From the NCBI RefSeq assembly GCF_022763245.1, contig NZ_JALEGV010000030.1, positions 46,947 to 110,946 on the forward strand: 64,000 nucleotides of DNA, in the 5' to 3' direction. The translations under genes and the position numbers were made by a program. Position 1 is the stretch's first letter. Each line of letters opens with the position of its first letter. The stretch comes from Oricola sp. (GTDB taxonomy: Bacteria > Pseudomonadota > Alphaproteobacteria > Rhizobiales > Rhizobiaceae). The notes under the pieces were generated by a model. The model saw nothing but the letters and a program-made list of their open reading frames with translations. It had not been told where the DNA came from and did no database searches. Of the stretch, positions 7,236 to 15,288 are shown piece by piece.

Positions 7236-8857
7236 GCGGCACTCCGCTTCTTCATGCCGCGCAGGTCGAGCGTTTGCGGGGCTTCCAGCAATTCGGCGGC
7301 CAGGGTCTTCAAGACACCGCGCTGGATCTTCTGGGTGGCGGTCAGCGGCAATGTCTCGACGAAGGCGATGAAGCCCGGCGCCTTGTAATAGGCCAGCTGC
7401 GTCAGGCACCAGCCGGTGATCTCGGTCGCCAGTTCCGGGGTCGGATCGCGGTTGACGACGAGACAGGCGAACACCTCGTCGCCGCGAACCGGGTCGGGCA
7501 CGGCGGCGACGGCGGCGGCCGTCACGGCCGGGTGGCGCATCAGCGTGCTTTCGACTTCGACGGCGGCGATGTTCTCACCGGAGCGGCGGATGACGTTCTT
7601 CTTGCGGTCGACGAAGAACATCGAGCCGTCCGATTCCCGGCGCACCACGTCGCCGGTGTGGAACCATCCGCCCTCCCAGGCTTCGTCGGTGGCCGCCTCA
7701 TTCTTGAAGTAAGCGGCGAAGAAGCCGCGCCTCGGATCGTCGCCCGCATGACGCACGAGCAATTCACCCGGCGCGCCGCCCGTGTCGTTGCCAGCCTCGT
7801 CGACGATGCGGACCTCCAGCTCCGGTTCCGGCCGCCCGAGGCAGCTTTCGCCAACCCGGCGCGGCAGGCGATTGGCGCAGATCACCGCGCCCGCGCCTGT
7901 TTCCGTCATCGCCCAGGCCTCGACCAGCGGAAAGCCGAAGCGGTCCTCGAAGGCGGCGTGCAGCTTCGGATCGACGCCCGCGCCGAAGCCGAAGCGGACG
8001 GCATGGTCCCGGTCCGCAGCCGAGGGGTCGGCGCCCATCAGCATGGAGGGCATCACGCCCAGATAATGCAGGCAGGTCGCGCCGCTGTCGCGCACGCTCG
8101 CCCACCAGCTGCGCGGATGGAAGCGATCCAGCACGATCAGGCAGCCGCCCACCGCGATCATCGCCATGAAGGAATAGGCCATGGCGTTCATGTGGAAGAT
8201 CGGCAGCGGCGTGATCATGCGCTCGCCGTCCTCGCCGAGCGCGCAAAGCCCGCCCGTTCCCGCATACCAGCGCCCGGCCATCAGGAAATAGGTGTTGGTG
8301 AGCACGCAGCCCTTGGGCTGGCCCGTGGTGCCGGAGGTGTAGAGCAGCGCCGCCTCGGCATCGCGCGCCGGCCCGTTGCGCAAGGCGATGCGGACATTGT
8401 CGCGGGGTGCGGGAATCGGGTCGCCGGGGCTGATGACGGGCATCGCGATGCCGGCCTTTTCGGCGGCGGCGCGCAGATCCGCGACGCGCGCCGGAAGGGA
8501 CACGGCCAGTACAGGCTCGGCATGGCCGGCCATGTAGGTGAGTTCGGCCTCGCGCAGATCCGGGTTCACCGGCACGACGGAGGCGCCCAGCCGGTTGAGC
8601 GCCAGCCACCACAGGAAGAAGGCCGGACGGTTCTCGAGCAGCAGCATGACGCGGTGGCCCGCGCCGTAGCCCGCAACCTCGAGGTCTGCGGCCAGCGCAT
8701 CGACCTCGCCCGCCGCGGCCTCGTAGGTCAGGGCTCCCGCGTCGATGCCGTAGATCCCGGCGGTCTCCGGCAGGATGTTCAGCATTTCGCGCGCCGGCCA
8801 GCGCGCAGCGGCGGCGGCGAAGGCCGCGTGGACCGTTTCCACCATGTCGGCGATCAT
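7232..8857 (-). CDS. AMP-forming acyl-CoA synthetase
   Basis: A 541-residue adenylate-forming ligase that makes an acyl-AMP and then an acyl-CoA. The P-loop LLYTSGTTGQPKG, the AWAMTETGAG core, the hinge region FVDRKKNVIRRSGENI and the C-terminal catalytic Lys in TATQKIQRG are all visible. It is closest in look to CaiC-type carnitine/crotonobetaine-CoA ligases, though the family is poor at revealing substrates. It lies between the Rieske oxygenase genes and the thiolase-like/DUF35 pair with ATGA overlaps at both ends. That order suggests it activates the oxygenated product, for example dioxindole-3-acetate, before C-C cleavage. An aminobenzoate-CoA ligase role cannot be excluded. Confidence 0.85.
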   Translation of the reverse strand: MIADMVETVHAAFAAAAARWPAREMLNILPETAGIYGIDAGALTYEAAAGEVDALAADLEVAGYGAGHRVMLLLENRPAFFLWWLALNRLGASVVPVNPDLREAELTYMAGHAEPVLAVSLPARVADLRAAAEKAGIAMPVISPGDPIPAPRDNVRIALRNGPARDAEAALLYTSGTTGQPKGCVLTNTYFLMAGRWYAGTGGLCALGEDGERMITPLPIFHMNAMAYSFMAMIAVGGCLIVLDRFHPRSWWASVRDSGATCLHYLGVMPSMLMGADPSAADRDHAVRFGFGAGVDPKLHAAFEDRFGFPLVEAWAMTETGAGAVICANRLPRRVGESCLGRPEPELEVRIVDEAGNDTGGAPGELLVRHAGDDPRRGFFAAYFKNEAATDEAWEGGWFHTGDVVRRESDGSMFFVDRKKNVIRRSGENIAAVEVESTLMRHPAVTAAAVAAVPDPVRGDEVFACLVVNRDPTPELATEITGWCLTQLAYYKAPGFIAFVETLPLTATQKIQRGVLKTLAAELLEAPQTLDLRGMKKRSAA

Positions 8858-9333
8858 GGCAGCAGCTGAATGTTGCCGAAGGCGGCATCGCAGTTGAGGA
8901 TGTCGACGCGCTTGTTGGCGATCATGATCCTGCCGTCCACCAGCGCCAGTTCGTGCCGCGCGGTGAGCGCCAGCAGGAACTGCTCGTCGAGCCGCGTTTC
9001 GACGTAATGCATGAATGTCGTTGTCACGTAGCGGCCGGCGACCTCGTCCATCTCGTCGACGAAGGGCCGCGACAACACGTGGTGGCAGCGGCTCTTCGGC
9101 TTCTGGCTGAAGGTGCGCGCGCCGTTCAGGCGCTCGACGCGCAGCTTGAGCATGAAGATGTCCTCATACATCAGCGAGGTGACGTGGAGCGGGTCGGCCT
9201 GCTTGTAGTCGAGCGGCATCCAGTAGTGGCCGTCCTTCAGCCAGAGCGCCAGCCATTCGTCGTACCGGCCCTCGTCGAGCATGCGCGCCTCGTCATAGAT
9301 GAAGTCGATCAGGTCGTCGCGGGTCACGCTCAT
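8854..9333 (-). CDS. Aromatic-ring-hydroxylating dioxygenase, beta subunit
   Basis: A 159-residue small subunit of a Rieske non-heme iron oxygenase, of the SnoaL/NTF2-like fold. Recognisable family stretches include DEARMLDEGRYDEWLALW near the N-terminus and the central SRCHHVLSRP. The beta subunit is structural, completing an alpha3beta3 oxygenase. The gene overlaps the alpha subunit gene upstream and the ligase gene downstream by 4 nt each, so stoichiometric coupled translation is expected. Relatives include the small subunits in indole-3-acetate (IacD/IadE-type) and anthranilate dioxygenase systems. Confidence 0.88.
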   Translation of the reverse strand: MSVTRDDLIDFIYDEARMLDEGRYDEWLALWLKDGHYWMPLDYKQADPLHVTSLMYEDIFMLKLRVERLNGARTFSQKPKSRCHHVLSRPFVDEMDEVAGRYVTTTFMHYVETRLDEQFLLALTARHELALVDGRIMIANKRVDILNCDAAFGNIQLLP

Positions 9334-10685
9334 TCCGCCGCCTCCTTCTCGTCAGCCTGCGCCGGCTGCATGTCGGCGGTCATGAACTTCACCCAGGCGT
9401 GGAAATGGTTGCGCATCTCGCGCTCCGTCGTGCCGTTCTCGACCCGCTCGGTGTCGAAATCCTCGTCGTCCTCGTAAAGCCGCTGCATGTTGACCCATTC
9501 GAGCCCGTCGGCGGCGAGGCCCTCCTGCGCGCGTTCATACATTTCCAGGTCGTCATGGCCGACGATCGACGTCGGCGCGTTGATCATGCGGTTGTACATG
9601 GCTGTGCGGGCGGTCAGTTCGTCCGGCGCATCAACGAGGCGGTAGATGTAGCTTTCCACCAGCGTCTTGTCGGCCGCAAGCGGAATGAACACCCGCAATT
9701 GCTGGATCGGGCCCTTGATCATGATGTTGGGGAAATAGACCGTGTTGTGCCGGTTCTCGCCCAAGATCTCCTTGGCTCTTTCCTCTCCATAGGCCTCCGT
9801 CATGGCTTCGAAATAGCCGGGAATGGCGGAGTAGTTGGAATGGATGGAATGGTGCACGCCGGTGTGGCCGTGGCCGTTCGGCCAGGTGCGGATGCCCATC
9901 TTCTCGAAGAACTCGTAGGCCGACATGAAGGGCGCGATGATCTCCATGGCGGGCGGGAGCGGCGTGCCTTCCGGCATGTCGAGCTCTTCCCAGAGTTTCA
10001 CCGCCGTGCCGGCGCTGCTCTCATGGGCGACCATCGGGTGGCAGGTGTCGGTCTGGTTCTCGACCAGCATCTTCCAGTTGCATTTGTGCATGTAGCGCAA
10101 AGGCGGTCCGGCCACTTCGAGACGACCGGCCGGCGACCGGTCGATCATGTTGTCAAGCGAGGACAGCGAGCCGTCGAAGAACGCCTCGAACGAGATGCCT
10201 TCATCGGCGAGGCGCGCGAAGACGAAGCCGCGATAGTTCTTCACCGCGCCGACCGCGCGCATACCCTTGGCGCCCTCCGCCTGCTCGAAGCCGGTGTTCT
10301 CGTATCCCTTCTTCAGCGGGATCGCGAGCAGGCAGCCGTCGGTCTTGAACGACCATGCGTGATAGGGGCATCGGAAGAACTTGCCGGTGTTGCCGGTCCG
10401 GTCGATGGCGATCTTGGTGCCCTTGTGGGGGCAGCGGTTGTAGAGGACCTTGATCTCGTTGTCGGTGTGGCGAACCATGATCACCGGCTGGTCGCCGATC
10501 TGGGTGGTGAAATAATCGCCCTTGTTCGGGGTCTGGCTGTCATGGCCGACGAAGACCCAGCTGTTGGCGAAAAGGTGCTTCATCTCCAGCCGGAAGACTT
10601 CCGGATCGATATAGACGTCGCGATGCACTTCCTTGCCGCGGACGAGCCCGGCGACGGCAGCGGGATTGTCTGAATAGCGTCCCAT
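9330..10685 (-). CDS. Rieske [2Fe-2S] aromatic-ring-hydroxylating dioxygenase, alpha subunit
   Basis: A 451-residue catalytic subunit. The Rieske cluster ligands are clear (CPHKGT and CPYHAW, roughly residues 85-110), and the mononuclear iron site appears as NQTDTCHPMVAH with a later acidic ligand expected around DDLEMYE. The ATG at 10685 is chosen because a strong TTGAGGAGG lies 6 nt upstream. Electrons should come from the reductase encoded just upstream; no separate ferredoxin gene is present, which fits a two-component class I-type chain. From the operon partners (isatin hydrolase, CoA ligase, thiolase-like/DUF35) the likely substrate is indole-3-acetate or a related indole, but sequence alone does not prove this. 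Confidence 0.88.
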   Translation of the reverse strand: MGRYSDNPAAVAGLVRGKEVHRDVYIDPEVFRLEMKHLFANSWVFVGHDSQTPNKGDYFTTQIGDQPVIMVRHTDNEIKVLYNRCPHKGTKIAIDRTGNTGKFFRCPYHAWSFKTDGCLLAIPLKKGYENTGFEQAEGAKGMRAVGAVKNYRGFVFARLADEGISFEAFFDGSLSSLDNMIDRSPAGRLEVAGPPLRYMHKCNWKMLVENQTDTCHPMVAHESSAGTAVKLWEELDMPEGTPLPPAMEIIAPFMSAYEFFEKMGIRTWPNGHGHTGVHHSIHSNYSAIPGYFEAMTEAYGEERAKEILGENRHNTVYFPNIMIKGPIQQLRVFIPLAADKTLVESYIYRLVDAPDELTARTAMYNRMINAPTSIVGHDDLEMYERAQEGLAADGLEWVNMQRLYEDDEDFDTERVENGTTEREMRNHFHAWVKFMTADMQPAQADEKEAAE

Positions 10686-10695
10686 GAATTCCTCC

Positions 10696-11652
10696 TCAAA
10701 GATCCAGCACGAGGCGTGCCGATTTCGCGCGGCTGACGCAGATTTGAATGACCTTGCCGGCCTCGCGCTCGGCCTCCGACAAGACGACGTCCCGGTGATC
10801 GGGCGTTCCGGAGATGACATCGGTCTGGCAGATGCCGCAGTCGCCGCGCTGGCAATCATACATCAGGTCGACGCCACCCTCTTCGAGCACGTCGATGATC
10901 GTGCGGCCGGGCGGGATGGTGAAGACGTCGCCCGTGGAGGCGACTTCAACCTCGAAGGGGGCGTCTCCGTCCTGCGCAGACGACGCGTTGTCGAACAGTT
11001 CGACATGGATCCGTTCGGCCGCGATGCCGGCCTTTTCGGCGGCAGCACGCGCCGCGTCAATCATGCCGCGCGGGCCGCAGATGTAGAGATGACGGTCGGC
11101 GCCGAGCTGCTTGACGAGCGCATCGAGATCGAGCGCATTTTCCGGCTCGTCGTCGCAATGCAGATGCAGCGCGTCCCCGAACCGATCGGCCAGACGGTCG
11201 GCATAGGCCATGACGCCGCGCGAGCGGCCGGCGTAATGCAGGGCGAATTCCGTTCCCTTCGCCGCCAGTTCGGCCGCCATGGAAATCATCGGCGTGATGC
11301 CGATGCCGCCGGCCAGCAGCACTACTGGCGTGTCCGCGGCCAGCGGGAAGTCGCATTTCGGCGGCGTGACGGCGAGTTCATCGCCCGTCTTGAGGCCGTG
11401 CATGAAGCGCGAACCGCCCTCGCCTTCCGGCTCGAGCTGCACCGCGACACGGCATGCGGGCTGGCTGCCCCTCGCCGCATCGAAGGCGATCAGCGAATAG
11501 GCGCGGTCTCCGCCGTCGGGCAGCGACACGCGGATATGGGCGCCCGGCTGCCAGTCCGGCAGGGCCTCACCGCCCGCGGCCTTCAATTCGAACTCCGCGA
11601 TCCTGTCGGTCAGAGGGCGGATCGCCGCGACTTGCATCGTCTGGGTGGTCAA
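10696..11652 (-). CDS. Oxygenase reductase: FAD/NAD(P)H domain plus C-terminal plant-type [2Fe-2S] ferredoxin
   Basis: A reductase of about 318 residues in the PDR/VanB arrangement: FAD-binding barrel with RAYSLIAF, NAD-binding domain beginning near LLAGGIGITPM, and a C-terminal plant-type ferredoxin with YDCQRGDCGICQ and a fourth Cys in ICVSRAKS. It transfers electrons from NAD(P)H to the adjacent Rieske oxygenase. The start is uncertain: TTG at 11652 lies 8 nt after a strong GGAGGAG, while the next ATG is 15 nt further on. It ends 10 nt before the alpha subunit gene. The promoter is shared with the divergent MarR gene and carries an inverted repeat at 11675-11690. Confidence 0.85.
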   Translation of the reverse strand: MTTQTMQVAAIRPLTDRIAEFELKAAGGEALPDWQPGAHIRVSLPDGGDRAYSLIAFDAARGSQPACRVAVQLEPEGEGGSRFMHGLKTGDELAVTPPKCDFPLAADTPVVLLAGGIGITPMISMAAELAAKGTEFALHYAGRSRGVMAYADRLADRFGDALHLHCDDEPENALDLDALVKQLGADRHLYICGPRGMIDAARAAAEKAGIAAERIHVELFDNASSAQDGDAPFEVEVASTGDVFTIPPGRTIIDVLEEGGVDLMYDCQRGDCGICQTDVISGTPDHRDVVLSEAEREAGKVIQICVSRAKSARLVLDL

Positions 11653-11674
11653 TTCATTATCTCCTCCGTTCGAA

Positions 11675-11690
11675 ATATGATTTTTCATAT
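11675..11690. promoter_or_regulatory. 16-bp inverted repeat, probable MarR operator
   Basis: ATATGA-TTTT-TCATAT, a perfect 6-bp inverted repeat around a TTTT centre, in the 152-bp gap between the reductase/Rieske operon (-) and the MarR gene (+). A 14 of 16 match to its reverse complement occurs at 13625-13640 in the next divergent promoter. The position fits autoregulation and repression of the operon by the adjacent MarR protein; binding is inferred. Confidence 0.6.
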
Positions 11691-11804
11691 AAAAATGGTC
11701 AAGCGATTTTTTCGAAGCTTCGCGTGCGGCGTGCCGCGGCCGCATTGACAACAAGAGCGGGCACACCGACTAGAGAGGCCAGCCGGAGGGAGGAAGGGCG
11801 AAAC

Positions 11805-12293
11805 GTGACTGAAAAGACCATGGAACGACAGGTGCTCCAGGCTGAAAGCGGCGAATTCGTGCCGGATTACCTCCTCTATCTGCTGGCCGCAGCCAGCGAC
11901 GCCGCCAGCGCCCAGTTTCACGACCATGTGCGTCAGGCGGGGTTGCGCGTGCCGGAATGGCGCGTGCTCGCATGCCTGAACGACCGCGACGGCGCGATGA
12001 TCACCCGGCTGGCCCGATTCGCCCTGATCGAACAGTCGCGCCTGACCAAGATCATCATCCAGATGGGCGAACGCGGGCTGATCCGCCGTCAGGGCGACCC
12101 CGAGGATCGCCGCCGCGTGCGCGTCTATCTCACCGACGAAGGCCGTGCGCTGGCCGAGCGGCTGGTCGCCGACGCCCGCGACCACGAGCAGAAACTGCTG
12201 CAGATGCTGGAGGGCGGCGACGGCGCGCGCATCAAGCTGGCGCTCAGTTCGCTGATCGAGCGCCTTTCGCCGCCGAGCGAGGGCGAGAAGTAG
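11805..12293 (+). CDS. MarR-family transcriptional regulator of the Rieske/isatin operon
   Basis: A 162-residue winged-helix regulator. The helix-turn-helix region runs through MITRLARFALIEQSRLTKII and the wing carries DPEDRRRVRVYLT. GTG at 11805 is preferred over the ATG 15 nt later because it sits 6 nt after GGAGGGAGGAAGGG. It is divergent from the operon of reductase, Rieske oxygenase, ligase, thiolase-like, DUF35 fusion, isatin hydrolase and SDR, the same arrangement as MarR repressors (IacR/IadR) in indole-3-acetate clusters. Effector and repression are inferred from that layout. The P450 gene converges on its 3' end. Confidence 0.85.
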   Translation: MTEKTMERQVLQAESGEFVPDYLLYLLAAASDAASAQFHDHVRQAGLRVPEWRVLACLNDRDGAMITRLARFALIEQSRLTKIIIQMGERGLIRRQGDPEDRRRVRVYLTDEGRALAERLVADARDHEQKLLQMLEGGDGARIKLALSSLIERLSPPSEGEK

Positions 12294-12302
12294 AGGCCCG
12301 CC

Positions 12303-13556
12303 TCAGATGAGCCTCGCGGGCAGCCTGGCGTAGCCGCGAAACCGCATGCGCCCGCCCGGCACGCGACCATCCGCGATCTGGAAATCCGGGAAGCGGTCGA
12401 GGAAGCGTCCGATCGCGATACGCCCTTCCATGCGCGCCAATGTCAGCCCGACACAGACATGCGGCCCGCCCGCAAACGCCAGATGCCGGTTCGGCCGGCG
12501 CGTCAGGTCGAGACGGTCAGGGTCCTCGAACTGGGCCGGATCGCGGTTGGCGGCGCCGATGCACAGATGCAAATTCGTGCCGGTCGCGATTTCCATGCCA
12601 TCGATCTCGATCGGCGCCGTCGTCTCGCGATTGCCCAACTGGTTGGGCGAGGAGAACCGAAGGAACTCCTCGACGGCGGAGGTTATGATTTCCGGGTTGC
12701 CGATCAGGCGCGCCTTCTCGCCCGGATGATCGTTCAGCGCCGCAAGGCCGTTGCCGATGAGATTCGTCGTCGTCTCATGCCCGGCATTGAGGATGAAGAT
12801 GCAGTTCTGCAGCAATTCGATCTCGGAGAGCTTCTCGTCGGCGCCGTCGCCATTGATCAATCGCGTCAGCACATCCGTTTCCGGGTTGCCGGGCCTGGCG
12901 CGCCGGCGGGCGACCAGATCCTCCAGATAGGTCTTGAACTCGGTGACGGCCTCCTGGCCCCGCTTCAATTGCTCCGGCGTGAGCGACGGTTCCAGCGCGC
13001 CGAGGATCACCAGCGACCATTCGCGCAAGGGACCGCGTTCGTCCATCGGCACGTCGAGCAGGTTGCCGATCACCTGGATGGGAATCGACGAAGCGAAATC
13101 CTCGATCAGATCGACGGTCTCTCCCTCTTCCGCGCGAAGGCGCATCGTGTCGAGCAGATGGTCGACCGTCTCCGTCAGACCCGGCTCCATCTTCGCGATC
13201 GCGCGCGGCGTGAGCGCCGACGTCATGATCTTGCGCACGCGCGTGTGCAGCGGCGGATCGTTGAAGACGAGCGATGTCGTGTGATGCTCGAACAGCGGCG
13301 ATCCCGCTCCGAATTTCGGCGCGAACGCCGCCTTCTTGTCGGACGAGTAGAGCTTGGTGTCGCGATAGATCCGGTCGAGATCGGCGTATCGGCTGAGCAG
13401 GACCGATCCGTTCGGCTGGCGCAGCACGGGCGCATGGGCAAGCAACGCCGCGTAGAAGGGAAACGGATCGTCGACGAAGCCGGGCGGCGGCGCCTCCAGA
13501 TCGAAGGCCTGCACGGTCTCCGCCGTCACCGGCTCAATCTCAGCACGAACACCCAT
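12303..13556 (-). CDS. Cytochrome P450
   Basis: A 417-residue soluble bacterial P450. The I-helix oxygen-binding motif reads NAGHETTT, the K-helix ExxR is EEFLR, and the heme-thiolate loop is FAGGPHVCVGLTLAR with Cys as the axial ligand. It would hydroxylate a small hydrophobic or aromatic substrate using electrons from an external ferredoxin, and no dedicated ferredoxin or ferredoxin reductase gene is next to it. It diverges from the TRAP transporter operon across a 144-bp region with two inverted repeats, one similar to the MarR operator, so it may belong to the same regulon. Substrate unknown. Confidence 0.9.
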   Translation of the reverse strand: MGVRAEIEPVTAETVQAFDLEAPPPGFVDDPFPFYAALLAHAPVLRQPNGSVLLSRYADLDRIYRDTKLYSSDKKAAFAPKFGAGSPLFEHHTTSLVFNDPPLHTRVRKIMTSALTPRAIAKMEPGLTETVDHLLDTMRLRAEEGETVDLIEDFASSIPIQVIGNLLDVPMDERGPLREWSLVILGALEPSLTPEQLKRGQEAVTEFKTYLEDLVARRRARPGNPETDVLTRLINGDGADEKLSEIELLQNCIFILNAGHETTTNLIGNGLAALNDHPGEKARLIGNPEIITSAVEEFLRFSSPNQLGNRETTAPIEIDGMEIATGTNLHLCIGAANRDPAQFEDPDRLDLTRRPNRHLAFAGGPHVCVGLTLARMEGRIAIGRFLDRFPDFQIADGRVPGGRMRFRGYARLPARLI

Positions 13557-13599
13557 TGCTCTCTCCCTGCGTCACGGCGCATCACCTGAAAAAAATATG

Positions 13600-13623
13600 T
13601 TCACAAACCCACGGTTCTGTGAA
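13600..13623. promoter_or_regulatory. Inverted repeat TTCACA-N12-TGTGAA in the P450/TRAP divergent promoter
   Basis: Perfect 6-bp arms separated by 12 bp, with flanking ATG/CAT triplets that partly extend the symmetry. It lies between the P450 and dctP-like genes. The half-sites resemble CRP/FNR-type sequences, but no regulator can be assigned from the sequence. Confidence 0.4.
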
Positions 13624-13624
13624 T

Positions 13625-13640
13625 ACATGAAAAAGCATAT
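13625..13640. promoter_or_regulatory. Second copy of the MarR-type operator
   Basis: ACATGAAAAAGCATAT matches the reverse complement of the 11675-11690 repeat at 14 of 16 positions. It is 60 bp upstream of the TRAP binding-protein gene and about 70 bp upstream of the P450 start. The match suggests common control of the Rieske operon, the P450 and the transporter. Confidence 0.5.
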
Positions 13641-13700
13641 GATTGTGCGGCGCAAGGAGTGTGGCCGCACGCCACCACCAGGGTCAGGGAGGACCAAGGC

Positions 13701-14717
13701 ATGAAATTAAAGACATTGCTGGCCAGCGCAGCGATCGCGATCTGTTCGAGCACGATGGCATTCGCCGCCGAGACGCTGACGATCTCCAGCTGGCTGCCGC
13801 CCACGCACCCCATCAACACCGAGATGCTGCAGGGCCTGGTGACGATGATGGAAGAAGCGACCGACGGTCAAGTGACCGGCGAGATCAAGATGGGCCTCGC
13901 TCCGCCCCCGGCGCAGATGGACCTCGTCATGGACGGCGCCGCCGACCTGACCATCATCTTCCACGGCTACCAGCCGGGCCGCTTCGTCGGCACGAAGCTG
14001 ATCGAACTGCCCGGCTACACCGGCAATGCCGAGGCCGCCTCCGTCGCCTACTGGCATGTTCAGGAAAAATACCTCGACAAGCTGGACGAGCATCGCGGCG
14101 TCAAGCTCGTCGCGCTGACCACCCACGGCCCTGGCCAGATCCACTCCAACAAGCCGATCAGCAAGCTGTCCGATCTCAACGGTCTGAAGACCCGCCTCGG
14201 CGGCGGGGTTTCGGCCGATGTCGGCGCGGAACTCGGCCTGGTGGGCATCCAGGTGCCGGCGCCGAAGGTCTATGAGACGCTTGCTTCGGGCGCGGCCGAC
14301 GCCGTTGCCATGAACATGGGCGAGCGCATCTCCTTCAAGCTGAACGAGGTCGCCAAGAACGTCTACGAAATGCCGGGCGGCTTCTATCGCGGCTCGTTCG
14401 CCGTGCTGATGAGCCAGGAGAAGTTCGACAGCCTGCCGGAAGACGTCCAGAAGGCCCTCGACGAGAAGGTCTTCGGCGAGCCGGCGAGCCGGATGATGGG
14501 CATCGCCTGGGACGCCAGCGACGCCACGGCACGCGCCGAGACCGAAGCGGCCGCCGACAACACGATCGTCACCGCGTCTGAAGAAGACCAGGCGACCTTC
14601 GCGGAAATGGCCGAGCGCGTGCGCACCAAGATCCTCGCCGAACTGGACGAGGCCGGCATCGACGCCAAGGCCGCCTACGACATGGTCGCCTCCGAGATGG
14701 CTGCCGCGTCGAAGTAA
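13701..14717 (+). CDS. TRAP transporter solute-binding protein (DctP family)
   Basis: A 338-residue periplasmic binding protein with a Sec signal peptide: KLK, a hydrophobic core, and likely cleavage after AFA near residue 23. The conserved region LNGLKTRLGGGVSADVG contains the Arg that normally salt-bridges the ligand carboxylate, so a carboxylated (possibly aromatic) substrate is expected. It is followed by DctQ and DctM genes, making a complete TRAP system driven by an ion gradient. Placed next to a P450 and the Rieske/isatin operon, with a related operator upstream, it may import the aromatic acid degraded here. Confidence 0.88.
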   Translation: MKLKTLLASAAIAICSSTMAFAAETLTISSWLPPTHPINTEMLQGLVTMMEEATDGQVTGEIKMGLAPPPAQMDLVMDGAADLTIIFHGYQPGRFVGTKLIELPGYTGNAEAASVAYWHVQEKYLDKLDEHRGVKLVALTTHGPGQIHSNKPISKLSDLNGLKTRLGGGVSADVGAELGLVGIQVPAPKVYETLASGAADAVAMNMGERISFKLNEVAKNVYEMPGGFYRGSFAVLMSQEKFDSLPEDVQKALDEKVFGEPASRMMGIAWDASDATARAETEAAADNTIVTASEEDQATFAEMAERVRTKILAELDEAGIDAKAAYDMVASEMAAASK

Positions 14718-14730
14718 GACATGCTACGTT

Positions 14731-14756
14731 GTCCCGGGCGCCTCGGCGTCCGGGAC
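14731..14756 (+). terminator. Hairpin between the binding-protein and permease genes
   Basis: GTCCCGG and CCGGGAC form a 7-bp stem, extended inward by GCGCC/GGCGT with one G-U pair. It lies 14 nt after the dctP-like stop and before dctQ. No T-run follows, so it is more likely an mRNA stabiliser or partial attenuator that raises binding protein over permease than a full terminator. Confidence 0.4.
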
Positions 14757-14778
14757 ACTCCTCAAAGCCGGCCCCCCA

Positions 14779-15288
14779 ATGGAACAATTGCGCAAACTCG
14801 TCCATTTCGTCGCGGCCATCCCCATGATGACGGCCTCCGTGGCGCTGTTCGCGCTGATGGTCCTGACATTCGCCGATGTCGTCATGCGGTCCGCATTCAA
14901 CATGCCGATCGAGGCTGCGACCGAACTGATCCGCATCGCCATCGCGATCATCGTCTTTTCCGCCCTGCCGATCCTGTCCGGAAGCGACCAGCACATCGTG
15001 GTCGACCTTGCCGATCCGATCGTCGACCGCCTCGGCCTGTCGCGGCTGCGCGACGGCGTCATCACGCTCGCCTGCGGGCTGATGCTGTGGCTGCCGGCGC
15101 AGCGCGTGGTCGATCTGGCGGAGCGCGCGCGCAGCTATGGCGACCAGACCGAATATCTCAACATCCCGACATTCTACGTCGCCTGGTTCGTGGCCGCGAT
15201 GACCTTCGTGACCGCAGCGGTGCTGGTCGTTCGCGGGCTGCTCGTCCTGCTGGCGCCGAAAACGCTTGGATTCTTCAAACATGACTGA
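14779..15288 (+). CDS. TRAP transporter small permease (DctQ family)
   Basis: A 169-residue membrane protein with about four hydrophobic segments: MMTASVALFALMVLTFADVV, IRIAIAIIVFSALPILSG, a segment around VITLACGLMLWLPA, and AWFVAAMTFVTAAVLVV. It is the small subunit that pairs with DctM in the inner membrane. Its last codons overlap the DctM start by 8 nt, implying translational coupling. Confidence 0.85.
   Translation: MEQLRKLVHFVAAIPMMTASVALFALMVLTFADVVMRSAFNMPIEAATELIRIAIAIIVFSALPILSGSDQHIVVDLADPIVDRLGLSRLRDGVITLACGLMLWLPAQRVVDLAERARSYGDQTEYLNIPTFYVAWFVAAMTFVTAAVLVVRGLLVLLAPKTLGFFKHD

Noticed and set aside
6824..8869. A 681-codon + strand frame over the acyl-CoA ligase gene
   Set aside because: Arg/His/Gly-rich low-complexity translation with no motif; the - strand encodes a full adenylate-forming enzyme.
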